Shown in pieces: positions 1 to 6,683 of a stretch of 9,147 nucleotides of DNA. A program made the translations under genes and the position numbers. The stretch covers positions 1-9,147 of the forward strand of contig CAYGWP010000311.1 of NCBI GenBank assembly GCA_964353455.1, in the 5' to 3' direction. Source of the DNA: CAYGWP01 sp964353455. Lineage in GTDB: Bacteria; Planctomycetota; Phycisphaerae; FEN-1346. The notes under the pieces were generated by a model. The model did no database searches. It saw only the letters and a program-made list of their open reading frames with translations, and was not told the origin of the DNA. How positions within the stretch are numbered: the first letter of the stretch is position 1; every line of letters begins with the position of its first letter.

Positions 1-2871
1 GTCCTCATCAACACGCCGGGGAGCAAGTACCACCGCAGCGAGACGCTCAGCCGACGGGTCACACGTGACCTAGTGTACCATAGCCGCATCTTCACCGAGC
101 AGTTCCGCGACAAAGGCCTCCGCGGATACTGGGCCCTCAACGGGGCATCCGACAAGGGCGTACCCGTGGGCAGCGGCTCATGGCAATCGCGGTCGTACCT
201 CAGGGCCTGCACGCTGCTGGACTCGCGGATGAAACCCGAGGAGCAGCAGGCCTGGCGCGAAGGGGCCAAGTGGCTCATCGCCGCCCTGACGGTTGACTGG
301 ACCGAGAACTACGGCCCGTGGTGGAGCACCAACAAGATCTCGGACCACGTGGCCTTCGTCGCCCTGTGGCTCCACCTGACGCAGGATCCGCAGGCCCGCT
401 TGTTCCTCGACCGGCAGTTCGACTGGTACTGGGCGGCATTCGCACCGCAAGGGATGGCCGACAAGTACCACAACTACTTCGCCAAGACGCTGTACCGGCT
501 GGCGGCCATCCTCTTCGCCCCCGAGGCCAGCCGGTACTACGCGCCGCTGCTGGAACGGGCGCGGATGTTCCGCTCGTTCGTGACCGACAACGGGCTCTTC
601 GATGCCGCGCTCCACGATGAGCCGAACTCGGAGCAGAGTTGGCACGCCAAACTCGGGCCCGTCCTGGCCCTGCTACTGGTGGCATCGCCGCAGGAACCGG
701 ACCTGGCGATTGTGGCTCAGAACATCGTCAACGAGCGTCTGGCCGACTGCGAGTCCGATGCGTTCTGGAAAAGCCAGTTCGACCTCTACTTCGACCTGCA
801 CTGGGGCAGCCTGGGCATCATCATCGAGTCGGCCCCGCAGTGGGAACCGGTTCTGGCCCAGGTGCGGCCGAACCGGCCTGCGAGTTTCGCCCAGATGCGG
901 TTCTTCGATTACTGGCAGGGCCTCGGACGCGTGGCCGTCAAGACCTCCACCTACCAGGCATCGTGCTACCCGCACTGGGCGTGGACGTGGGACTTCGCGC
1001 GACTCGGCGGCACGCTGCACCGGCTGACCACGCCCGGCACGTTCCGTTTCCCCGAGTCCGGCAAGGTGGCCGCGCGGACTGACTCCGCCCGATGCTGGCT
1101 CGACTGGGACCCGCACAAGAACGTGGAAACCGGCGGCGAGCGGACCTCAATGGTTGTCGCGCGGGCCGGCGCAGCCACCTTCTCGACGCCGCCGTACTTC
1201 CCCGACGAGGCCATCGTCAGCGGCTCGCCCGCGGGGCGGCTCTACGGATTCACGCACTGCCGCTACCGCCTCGGCCCCGCGCTCGAGGTCCGCACCAGCA
1301 ACGCCTTCCTCGATGACATGGTCATCGTGCTCAACACCGTAACGGCCCTTGAGGATGCCGCCTTTGACGCCCTCTACATCGAGGAGTCGCTGGCGAACCC
1401 CGGCGACCTTGAAGCCGTGACCGCCGACGGCCAGACTATCCAGTTCGACCCGGCGAACGTGCGGCCGAAGGCCAGCGTGCCGCATCCGGTCAACGGCCCC
1501 GTTGACCTTCGCAGCAAAGACGGGACGGGCGCCATGGGGTTTGTGCCGCTGGCCAACGCCTTCGTCAAACAGGAACTGGTCGATATCGCCCTCTTTCGCG
1601 AACTGAAGGGCGACCCGAAACAGGCCCCTCACCGCGTGGAGTCGTGGCGGGGCCACCTGCCGCTCCAGATGAAGAAGGGCGATGTGCTCGTGGCCGATTT
1701 CGCCTACGTGCCGCACGCCGCCGATGCGGCCTTCAAGCCCGCCTTCCAGGTTATCCGCACGGAGAAGGCGCACGGCGTAATCGTGCCTGGCGAGCCGTCA
1801 ATCATCGTGGGCCAGGCGCTCCGGAGCGGCGAGGCGTCGGCCTGGACCATCGGCGACTGCCGCGCGACGGGCCAGTTCTTCGCCGCCGAGGTCGCCGCGG
1901 GCGCGCCGCGGAAGGTAGCCCTGTACGGCCTCTCGGTCGCCTGGCGCGACAAGCCTGCGCTGGCGCTCAGCCGCGAGGCCGCGGCAACCGTCCTGACGCA
2001 GACCGGCGAAGGCACGGTCGATGCCGGCGTCGGCCCAATCGCCGTGACGACTGCCAAGGAAACCCGCCGCGTGTTCGCCGCCAACCACGAGTTCCCGCGC
2101 ATGGCGAGCACCAGCCTTTCGCTGACCGCGGCCGCCGAGGGGCTGGGCGCCGCTCCGGCCGATGTGGCCGCGGAGTGCCGGCGGTTCACCACGCTACCAG
2201 ACCGGATCGAGATTGCCGCGCGATTGGCGGAACTGGAAATCCTCGTCCGCTTGGCCGACGCGCGCGGCAAGAAGGCCGACCGTGCCGCCGCGCTGATGAC
2301 AGAAGCGAAGCAGGCCCTCGCCGCCGGGGACCTTGCCCGTGCCCGGACGGTTGCCGCGGAGATCCAGAAGGAAGTGCTGGCGGCGCACTCCTCAGCCGAC
2401 CAGGCGCAGAAGGCGGTGGCGGCGCTCGGCGGTTCCGACGCCCCCGCCCAGCCGCAGGCCGCGCGCACCGAGCGGGTGCCGGACAACTACCGGATATCGC
2501 TCGTCGAGGAAAAGGGGCGGCAGGCGGTCATCCGGCGGGCCGAGATGCTCTGCCGCGCTCTCGCCGCCCGCCCCGATGGCGAGAAACTCTGTGCCGAGGT
2601 CTGCGGCGCCGAGCAGACCCTCCTCACCCGCTACTACGGCCTGCCCATACGCTGGACCCGCGAGCACATCCCCGGCCAGCCCGTTTTCTTCTGGTTGCCG
2701 GTCCTGGCGGGCAATCCGAAAGGCGAGGCCGTGACTGCCGACGAGTGGACCGGGACTCTGCTCAAGTATGTGCATCAGAACAACCGCCTCGGCCTGGCCA
2801 CGGCACGCCTTCAGGCGGCGGCAAGGGAAATCGGCGATCGACGAGAAGGAGGCCGGCGACATGACGCCTAA
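1..2871 (+). CDS. Large protein of unknown function, possibly polysaccharide-lyase-like; 5' partial
   Basis: The frame is open from base 1, so the true start is probably outside the window; a GTG at 73 is the first in-window start candidate but has no convincing ribosome binding site. At least 956 residues are visible. The first third is helical and rich in Trp, Tyr and His (for example KYHNYFAKTLYRLAA near 463-510), which suggests an alpha/alpha toroid. The middle (about 1140-2150) looks like beta-strand-rich sandwich sequence. About 2200-2430 is an Ala/Glu/Lys-rich helical, coiled-coil-like stretch, and the tail to 2871 is mixed. Toroid plus beta-sandwich recalls heparinase/alginate-lyase-type enzymes, but I see no catalytic signature I can assign, so the function is open. 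Its stop lies 11 bases inside the next gene, so the two are probably co-translated. Confidence 0.85.
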   Translation, partial: VLINTPGSKYHRSETLSRRVTRDLVYHSRIFTEQFRDKGLRGYWALNGASDKGVPVGSGSWQSRSYLRACTLLDSRMKPEEQQAWREGAKWLIAALTVDWTENYGPWWSTNKISDHVAFVALWLHLTQDPQARLFLDRQFDWYWAAFAPQGMADKYHNYFAKTLYRLAAILFAPEASRYYAPLLERARMFRSFVTDNGLFDAALHDEPNSEQSWHAKLGPVLALLLVASPQEPDLAIVAQNIVNERLADCESDAFWKSQFDLYFDLHWGSLGIIIESAPQWEPVLAQVRPNRPASFAQMRFFDYWQGLGRVAVKTSTYQASCYPHWAWTWDFARLGGTLHRLTTPGTFRFPESGKVAARTDSARCWLDWDPHKNVETGGERTSMVVARAGAATFSTPPYFPDEAIVSGSPAGRLYGFTHCRYRLGPALEVRTSNAFLDDMVIVLNTVTALEDAAFDALYIEESLANPGDLEAVTADGQTIQFDPANVRPKASVPHPVNGPVDLRSKDGTGAMGFVPLANAFVKQELVDIALFRELKGDPKQAPHRVESWRGHLPLQMKKGDVLVADFAYVPHAADAAFKPAFQVIRTEKAHGVIVPGEPSIIVGQALRSGEASAWTIGDCRATGQFFAAEVAAGAPRKVALYGLSVAWRDKPALALSREAAATVLTQTGEGTVDAGVGPIAVTTAKETRRVFAANHEFPRMASTSLSLTAAAEGLGAAPADVAAECRRFTTLPDRIEIAARLAELEILVRLADARGKKADRAAALMTEAKQALAAGDLARARTVAAEIQKEVLAAHSSADQAQKAVAALGGSDAPAQPQAARTERVPDNYRISLVEEKGRQAVIRRAEMLCRALAARPDGEKLCAEVCGAEQTLLTRYYGLPIRWTREHIPGQPVFFWLPVLAGNPKGEAVTADEWTGTLLKYVHQNNRLGLATARLQAAAREIGDRREGGRRHDA

Positions 2872-4900
2872 GATGATGCGCGCGACAGTCTCGGGACTCT
2901 CCCTAGTTGCATTGCTCGCCCTCCTCGGAGGCGCGTCCGCATCGAGCGCCGCGGCCGACCTCGGCGAAGCGGGCATCTCGGACCTGCCCATCCCCAAGGA
3001 AGCGGTCCTGTTCGTCGATGGCGTCCGCTGCGGCGATCCGAACGATCCGCACAAGGTCACCGACTACGCCGACCCCAGCCGCGTGGAGCCCGTTCTGGGC
3101 CGGCCCGCCCGCGTGGCCGCCGATGCCTGGCAGGTCTTCGGCTACACGCTCGCCGTGAAGCACCCGGAGAAGCCGCACGTGGTGGTCGTGACGTACCCCG
3201 ACGATGCCCCGCGGCGGGTGCACTTCCGCGTCTCCACGCAGAAGGGATACCAGGCGCTCCGCGCGGGCCTCGACACCCTCTACAGCGCCACGTACGGCGT
3301 CAACACGAAGGCCTGGGCGAAGACGTGGACGCCGCTTTTCATCCCCGGCGGGACGGGCACCCAGGTAACCATACTCTTCGCCGACAGCCGCAACTCCAGG
3401 GACCTTGCCCCGAACAACGAAGGCCCGAAGCAGTTGCAGCCGTGGGCCGTCGGCGAGGTGCTTCTGTACGAAGTGGCGGACCCGGCGGCGCTCCTGCCGC
3501 CGCTCAGGATAGCGCACCCGGTGGCGGCCGAGGATGAGCGGTACTTCGGCTTCAGCACCCTGGGGCACGCCGAGAACTACATGCGCGACGCGGCAAACAC
3601 CGACTTCCTGAAACGGTATCTTCAGCACATCGGGGTGAACTTCCTCCGGTTCGCGGGTTCTGCGGGGACTCAAGGCGGCCCGCCGTTCGGGCAGCCGGCG
3701 TTCGAGAATTCCCTGGCGCTGCTGGACGACCTCGGGGTCCGCACGAGTTTCGGCTTCTATAAGTATTTCAATGCGTTCCTGATGGACCGCATCAAGACCG
3801 GCACGCTGCCGGAGGAACTCATCACCACGATGCCCAAGCCGATCAAGGAGGCCATCGATTCGCTGGACGGCTGGAAGAAGCCGACCAATCTTTACGAGGG
3901 CGGCTCGTACAACGCCAGGTTGATGGTCATGCCCCTCAATTGGCTCGACCCCGAGATGGGTCCGTGGCTGAAACAGATGGTGCGGTATTACCTGGCGCCG
4001 GCGGCCAAACACAAGGCGGTTTGCTCGGTCCGTTTCTTCGGCAGCGGCGGAGAGGACCGCGATTCGGCTGATCGGCGGGCACAACTGCCGAAGGCCGTCG
4101 AGGCATTCACCGCCGCCATTCGCAGCGTCCGCGACGACCTCGTCACCGAGGTGCCCACGATGTACATGGACCTCAGGGCCCGCGAGCGGCTGAAACTGCC
4201 GGTCCCGTACGCGTTCGATTACGCAAAGCCCTTCACGATCACCACCGACAAGGGCGAAACGCAGGTCGTGGACCGCGTCGGCTTCTACGACGGCTGGCCG
4301 GAACACGTTAAGGGCGTGATCGGCGGCATGGGGGGGAGTCTGTGGCGCGGATGCCACGTGCCGCCGCCGGGGCTGGCGATCCTGGAGTCGCCCCAGGCCG
4401 TGGCGAACGTGCGGAAGTTCGACGACGGATGGATCGCCGAGTTCCGCATCGCCGAGCAGAACGAAAGCGAGAGCCCCAAGGGCATCGGCTGGATAAACGA
4501 CTACTACATGTGGTCCGGCCCGTCGTACCGCATAAATGTTCTGAAGATGATGGCTGCCAACCCGCGGTACGTTCTCCTGAGCACGGGCCACGAAGGCACG
4601 GCCTGGCAGGAGGGCAACCTTCGCGTGCTCGCCGCGGCATGGCGGGCGTTTCCGTGGGGACCGACCGACGACCTCTCTGCCTCTCTCGCGCCGCAGGGCA
4701 GCCGCGTGACGGTCCTCAAGGCAAAGGGCCGCTGGCTCCTGGCGAACCACGACCCGGTCCAGCGCACGGCGAACCTGGCCGCGGAGCAAGGCCCGCTCGT
4801 CGATGCCGTGACGGGCCAGGCCCTGGCCGACGGCCGCGTGGTCCTCCAACCGTTCGGCATCCGCACCGTCATGCGCCAGCCCGCCGGGGCCGGTCGCTGA
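2861..4900 (+). CDS. Exported protein, possible glycoside-hydrolase-like enzyme
   Basis: The ATG at 2861 is preferred over upstream starts in the frame because AGAAGGAGG lies about 10 bases before it and it begins a clear signal peptide: basic MTPKMMR, a hydrophobic core to about residue 22, then small residues around ASASSAAA (cleavage probably between 27 and 32). The mature protein of about 650 residues has a beta-rich N-terminal part (to about residue 220) that resembles a carbohydrate-binding sandwich. A middle part has alternating strands and helices, with many acidic and aromatic residues (LQHIGVNFLRFAGSAG, GSGGEDRDSADR, GIGWINDYYMWSG), as expected of a TIM barrel. The C-terminal about 80 residues look like a small beta domain. 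This order is common in secreted glycoside hydrolases, but I cannot name a family or the catalytic acids. It overlaps the upstream large gene by 11 bases, which suggests a shared polysaccharide-related role. Confidence 0.85.
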   Translation: MTPKMMRATVSGLSLVALLALLGGASASSAAADLGEAGISDLPIPKEAVLFVDGVRCGDPNDPHKVTDYADPSRVEPVLGRPARVAADAWQVFGYTLAVKHPEKPHVVVVTYPDDAPRRVHFRVSTQKGYQALRAGLDTLYSATYGVNTKAWAKTWTPLFIPGGTGTQVTILFADSRNSRDLAPNNEGPKQLQPWAVGEVLLYEVADPAALLPPLRIAHPVAAEDERYFGFSTLGHAENYMRDAANTDFLKRYLQHIGVNFLRFAGSAGTQGGPPFGQPAFENSLALLDDLGVRTSFGFYKYFNAFLMDRIKTGTLPEELITTMPKPIKEAIDSLDGWKKPTNLYEGGSYNARLMVMPLNWLDPEMGPWLKQMVRYYLAPAAKHKAVCSVRFFGSGGEDRDSADRRAQLPKAVEAFTAAIRSVRDDLVTEVPTMYMDLRARERLKLPVPYAFDYAKPFTITTDKGETQVVDRVGFYDGWPEHVKGVIGGMGGSLWRGCHVPPPGLAILESPQAVANVRKFDDGWIAEFRIAEQNESESPKGIGWINDYYMWSGPSYRINVLKMMAANPRYVLLSTGHEGTAWQEGNLRVLAAAWRAFPWGPTDDLSASLAPQGSRVTVLKAKGRWLLANHDPVQRTANLAAEQGPLVDAVTGQALADGRVVLQPFGIRTVMRQPAGAGR

Positions 4901-4942
4901 GCGGCATCCGCCTGCGTAACCGAAGGACTTCCACTGCCGAAA

Positions 4943-5019
4943 TGGCGCGCCTGCCAGGACTCGAACCTGGAACCTACGGCTTAGAAGGCCGTTGCTCTCT
5001 CCAGTTGAGCTACAGGCGC
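4943..5019 (-). tRNA. tRNA-Arg (anticodon TCT)
   Basis: On the minus strand, 77 bases fold into a full cloverleaf. The acceptor stem is GCGCCTG/CAGGCGC with discriminator G and an encoded CCA at 4943-4945. The D stem is GCTC/GAGC around a loop with GG, the anticodon stem is ACGGC/GCCGT with loop CTTCTAA, and the T arm is CCAGG/CCTGG with loop TTCGAGT. All stems pair perfectly. The anticodon TCT (plus-strand 4983-4985) reads AGA codons. The 5' end faces the truncated integrase gene and the 3' end faces the exported-protein gene. tRNA genes are common integration targets, but no second copy of its 3' end appears in the window, so the far attachment site would be outside. Confidence 0.97.
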
Positions 5020-5029
5020 AACCTTCGCT

Positions 5030-5057
5030 ATAGTAAGGAGTTACAACCACACGCCAA
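5030..5057 (-). promoter_or_regulatory. Putative promoter of the tRNA-Arg gene
   Basis: On the minus strand a TTGGCG (plus-strand 5052-5057) and a TACTAT (5030-5035) are separated by 16 bases and end about 10 bases before the tRNA 5' end. Both match four of six sigma70 consensus positions. Assignment is by spacing and position only. Confidence 0.45.
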
Positions 5058-5068
5058 TGGGGTATAAT
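5040..5068 (+). promoter_or_regulatory. Possible upstream sigma70-like promoter toward the integrase gene
   Basis: A perfect TATAAT at 5063-5068 has GTTACA (4/6 match to TTGACA) 17 bases upstream at 5040-5045. It lies 89 bases before the integrase start and upstream of a second, better-spaced promoter, and overlaps the opposing tRNA promoter. Confidence 0.45.
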
Positions 5069-5073
5069 CTCTA

Positions 5074-5143
5074 ACGACAACCTTGACGACAACCGGTTCA
5101 GCGTTTATACTACCTTGACCCGGTTCAAGAACTCGAGTTGTCG
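5074..5143. repeat. Cluster of short repeats and palindromes before the integrase gene
   Basis: ACGACAACC occurs at 5074-5082 and 5086-5094 (12-base period), and its core recurs inverted as GTTGTCG at 5137-5143. CCGGTTCA occurs at 5093-5100 and 5120-5127. Palindromes are AACCGGTT (5091-5098), the near-palindrome CTTGACCCGGTTCAAG (5114-5129) and AACTCGAGTT (5130-5139). They surround the -35 and transcription start, so operator sites or recombinase arm-binding sites are both plausible. Confidence 0.5.
5083..5111 (+). promoter_or_regulatory. Sigma70-like promoter of the integrase gene
   Basis: TTGACG at 5083-5088 and TATACT at 5106-5111 with a 17-base spacer make a near-consensus promoter 46 bases upstream of the integrase ATG. 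Its -35 box overlaps the second of two ACGACAACC repeats and abuts the palindrome AACCGGTT (5091-5098), so it is probably regulated by a factor binding there. Confidence 0.6.
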
Positions 5144-5157
5144 CAAGGAGCGCCATC

Positions 5158-5823
5158 ATGCCAATGCCTCGGCCGCGCGAACGCCGACGAAAGCCTGCAA
5201 AGCCATACCCTTCGTTCCCGTTGACCGCGCACAATAACGGCCAGTGGTGTAAGAAGATCCGTGGCAAGATCCACTTCTTCGGTGTGTGGGAAGACCCTCC
5301 CGCTGCCCACGATCGGTATCTGCGCACCGCCGCAGACCTTCACGCCGGCCGGCGGCCTCACCGAACTCTACCGCCGGATGCCGTTACCGTCAAGGACGTA
5401 TGCAACCATTACCTCACCTACCAACTTCACCGTGCAGAAGCCGGGGAGATCAGCCACCGGTGGTTCGAGGATTGTCGCTGTGTGGTCGAGAACTTTGCAT
5501 CGTTCGTAGGGGAAGCCCGTCTGGCATCGGACCTTGTACCTGAGGATTTTCTCACATATCGACAGAGGCTCATGCGATCGGGCCTAGGCGGCAGGAAGGG
5601 GCTGGGTGTCCATGCCCTCATCCGCGCCATTACAGTCATCCGTGGGCTGTTCAAGTACGCATATGAAATCGACCTGCTCGACAAGCCGATCCGATACAGC
5701 AAGGTTTTCGAAAGACCCGGCGCGACCTCGAAACGGAAAAGCCGCAGGGCAGCCGATCTGCAGAACGGCAACGCTGCCGCAGCCTGGTCGGGTCTATGCC
5801 GGCTGATGACATGCAACTCTTAG
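5158..5823 (+). pseudogene. Truncated tyrosine recombinase/integrase (N-terminal half only)
   Basis: The ATG at 5158 has AAGGAG seven bases upstream. The 221-residue product begins with a basic stretch and a conserved-looking segment (QWCKKIRGKIHFFG at about residues 29-42) that I associate with planctomycete site-specific integrases. It continues with a helical SAM-like core-binding domain (about 74-188). Complete members of this family run to roughly 350-420 residues and carry a C-terminal catalytic domain with Arg...His-x-x-Arg...Tyr. Here the frame ends just after the linker, and I find none of those catalytic motifs in any plus-strand frame downstream to 6475. The last about 30 residues look unrelated to the family and may come from a frameshift or rearrangement junction near 5730-5760. 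It should bind DNA but not recombine it. It could be decay of an element now fixed next to the tRNA, or a retained regulatory fragment. Confidence 0.7.
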
Positions 5824-6074
5824 GGCGCCTGCGATCGGTCCAGCAGGACCATCCTGAGGCCAAGATCTGCACCTCGCCAGATGACACTGGCAGAATCATG
5901 TCGGTCCGGATCGGCGGCGAAATGGTTTTCTCGCCCCAGACAACCCAGTACGAGGAACTCTTCTCGCTGGTGACAACGGTGGCGGCGTTGGCTGACCACG
6001 CCGAGGAACAGGTTCTTGGCGTGGACAAGGATGTGGACGGCGACGAGGTTGATTCCGAACTGGAGGAAGGATGA
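5796..6074 (+). CDS. Small acidic protein of unknown function
   Basis: A 92-residue product starting at ATG 5796, with an alternative ATG at 5811; neither has a good ribosome binding site, so the start is uncertain. It overlaps the 3' end of the truncated integrase in another frame. The sequence has a strand-like stretch (IMSVRIGGEMVFS), a hydrophobic helix (EELFSLVTTVAALADHAEEQ) and a strongly acidic tail (about 76-92). The stop shares ATGA with the next gene, so the two are translationally coupled. The strand-then-helix ending resembles that of the next protein, and both recall small chaperone-like YbjN/type III chaperone folds; that is a weak guess. Confidence 0.55.
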   Translation: MPADDMQLLGRLRSVQQDHPEAKICTSPDDTGRIMSVRIGGEMVFSPQTTQYEELFSLVTTVAALADHAEEQVLGVDKDVDGDEVDSELEEG

Positions 6075-6475
6075 ACACGGTAGCCAACATCCTGGCCAAC
6101 CGTGACTCGCTCCCGTACTCGTCGCTCAGGCTCCAGTATCGGGCCGGCCAGGTCCAGGTCTTGCTGCCCAGTGGCCGCAGCCAGAACATAACCATAACCC
6201 GCGATGGCCTGTGGTATCGTATGAGTTCGATGGTGCTGGGCGCCGACACGGCAGCAGAGTTCCTCGAGGACAGTCAGAGCCTGTGGTGGGTTTGGCGGCG
6301 GAACGCCAACGTAGACATCGTGAACTTCACGCTGGATAAGCAGGGCCGTCTTGTCGGCCGAGTTGACCAGATTGCAGCGACCATGCAGGAGGCTGAGCTG
6401 CTCTTTGCCATCAGCCGCCTGGCTATCGAGTGCGACCGCATGGAATACATCTTGGTGGGTCGCGATCGCTTCTGA
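6071..6475 (+). CDS. Small protein of unknown function, possible YbjN/chaperone-like fold
   Basis: A 134-residue product. The ATG at 6071 overlaps the previous stop by four bases (ATGA), with GGAGGAAGG immediately upstream, so translation from the upstream gene is likely coupled. It has an N-terminal polar part, several beta-like segments (VQVLLPSGRSQNITITRDG, VDIVNFTLDKQGRLVGRV) and a C-terminal hydrophobic helix followed by a short strand (AELLFAISRLAIECDRMEYI, then LVG). The Trp-rich centre (SLWWVWRRN) is distinctive. The strand-rich body closed by a helix is reminiscent of YbjN-type or secretion-chaperone-like domains, but no diagnostic motif is visible. There is no signal peptide or membrane segment. 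It is probably cytoplasmic and functionally paired with the preceding small acidic protein. Confidence 0.7.
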   Translation: MNTVANILANRDSLPYSSLRLQYRAGQVQVLLPSGRSQNITITRDGLWYRMSSMVLGADTAAEFLEDSQSLWWVWRRNANVDIVNFTLDKQGRLVGRVDQIAATMQEAELLFAISRLAIECDRMEYILVGRDRF

Positions 6476-6683
6476 AGATGGCGCGTATAACGGTTAAGAA
6501 CCCCACCGGCGAGGCATGAACTACCTTCGGGGTGACACCCCGAATGTCGTTTGAGTCCCTGCTCGGTAGCACCATCACGACGTCCTGAAGGAACCGTAAT
6601 CTTTATAAACCCGGGCGATAACTACTCTCAGGTAGTGACAATCAGCCAGTGGCGTAGCGTGTGTCAGCCGCCAGGTGTTTCTT
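6476..6683. other. Non-coding stretch before the Orc1/Cdc6-like gene
   Basis: These 208 bases show no credible gene. They contain the perfect hairpin at 6526-6544, a TATAAA at 6604-6609 without a clear -35 box, and a weaker inverted repeat ACTAC/GTAGT (6621-6625 and 6632-6636). This is the expected place for the promoter and operator of the ATPase gene. Confidence 0.5.
6526..6544. repeat. Perfect 8-base-arm hairpin or operator
   Basis: TTCGGGGT and ACCCCGAA pair perfectly around a GAC loop, starting 51 bases after the stop of the 134-residue gene. No T-run follows (TGTCGTTTGAG), so it is not a standard intrinsic terminator. It could weakly terminate or stabilise the upstream transcript, or serve as a dyad binding site for a regulator of the ATPase gene. 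Confidence 0.55.

Noticed and set aside
1752..1760. DnaA-box-like TTATCCGCA
   Set aside because: A single imperfect match inside a coding gene, far from the iterons and without neighbours; expected by chance.
2903..5092. A 729-codon open frame on the minus strand
   Set aside because: It is antisense to the exported-protein gene and runs through the tRNA; its His/Arg/Val-rich composition is typical of a GC-rich shadow frame.
5824..5831. GCGCCTGC match to the tRNA end as a possible second attachment site
   Set aside because: Only eight bases match, too few to support a recombination site.
6484..6560. Integron attC-like site suggested by TATAAC and a following hairpin
   Set aside because: The outer core motifs do not pair with each other and no GTTRRRY/RYYYAAC pair brackets the hairpin.
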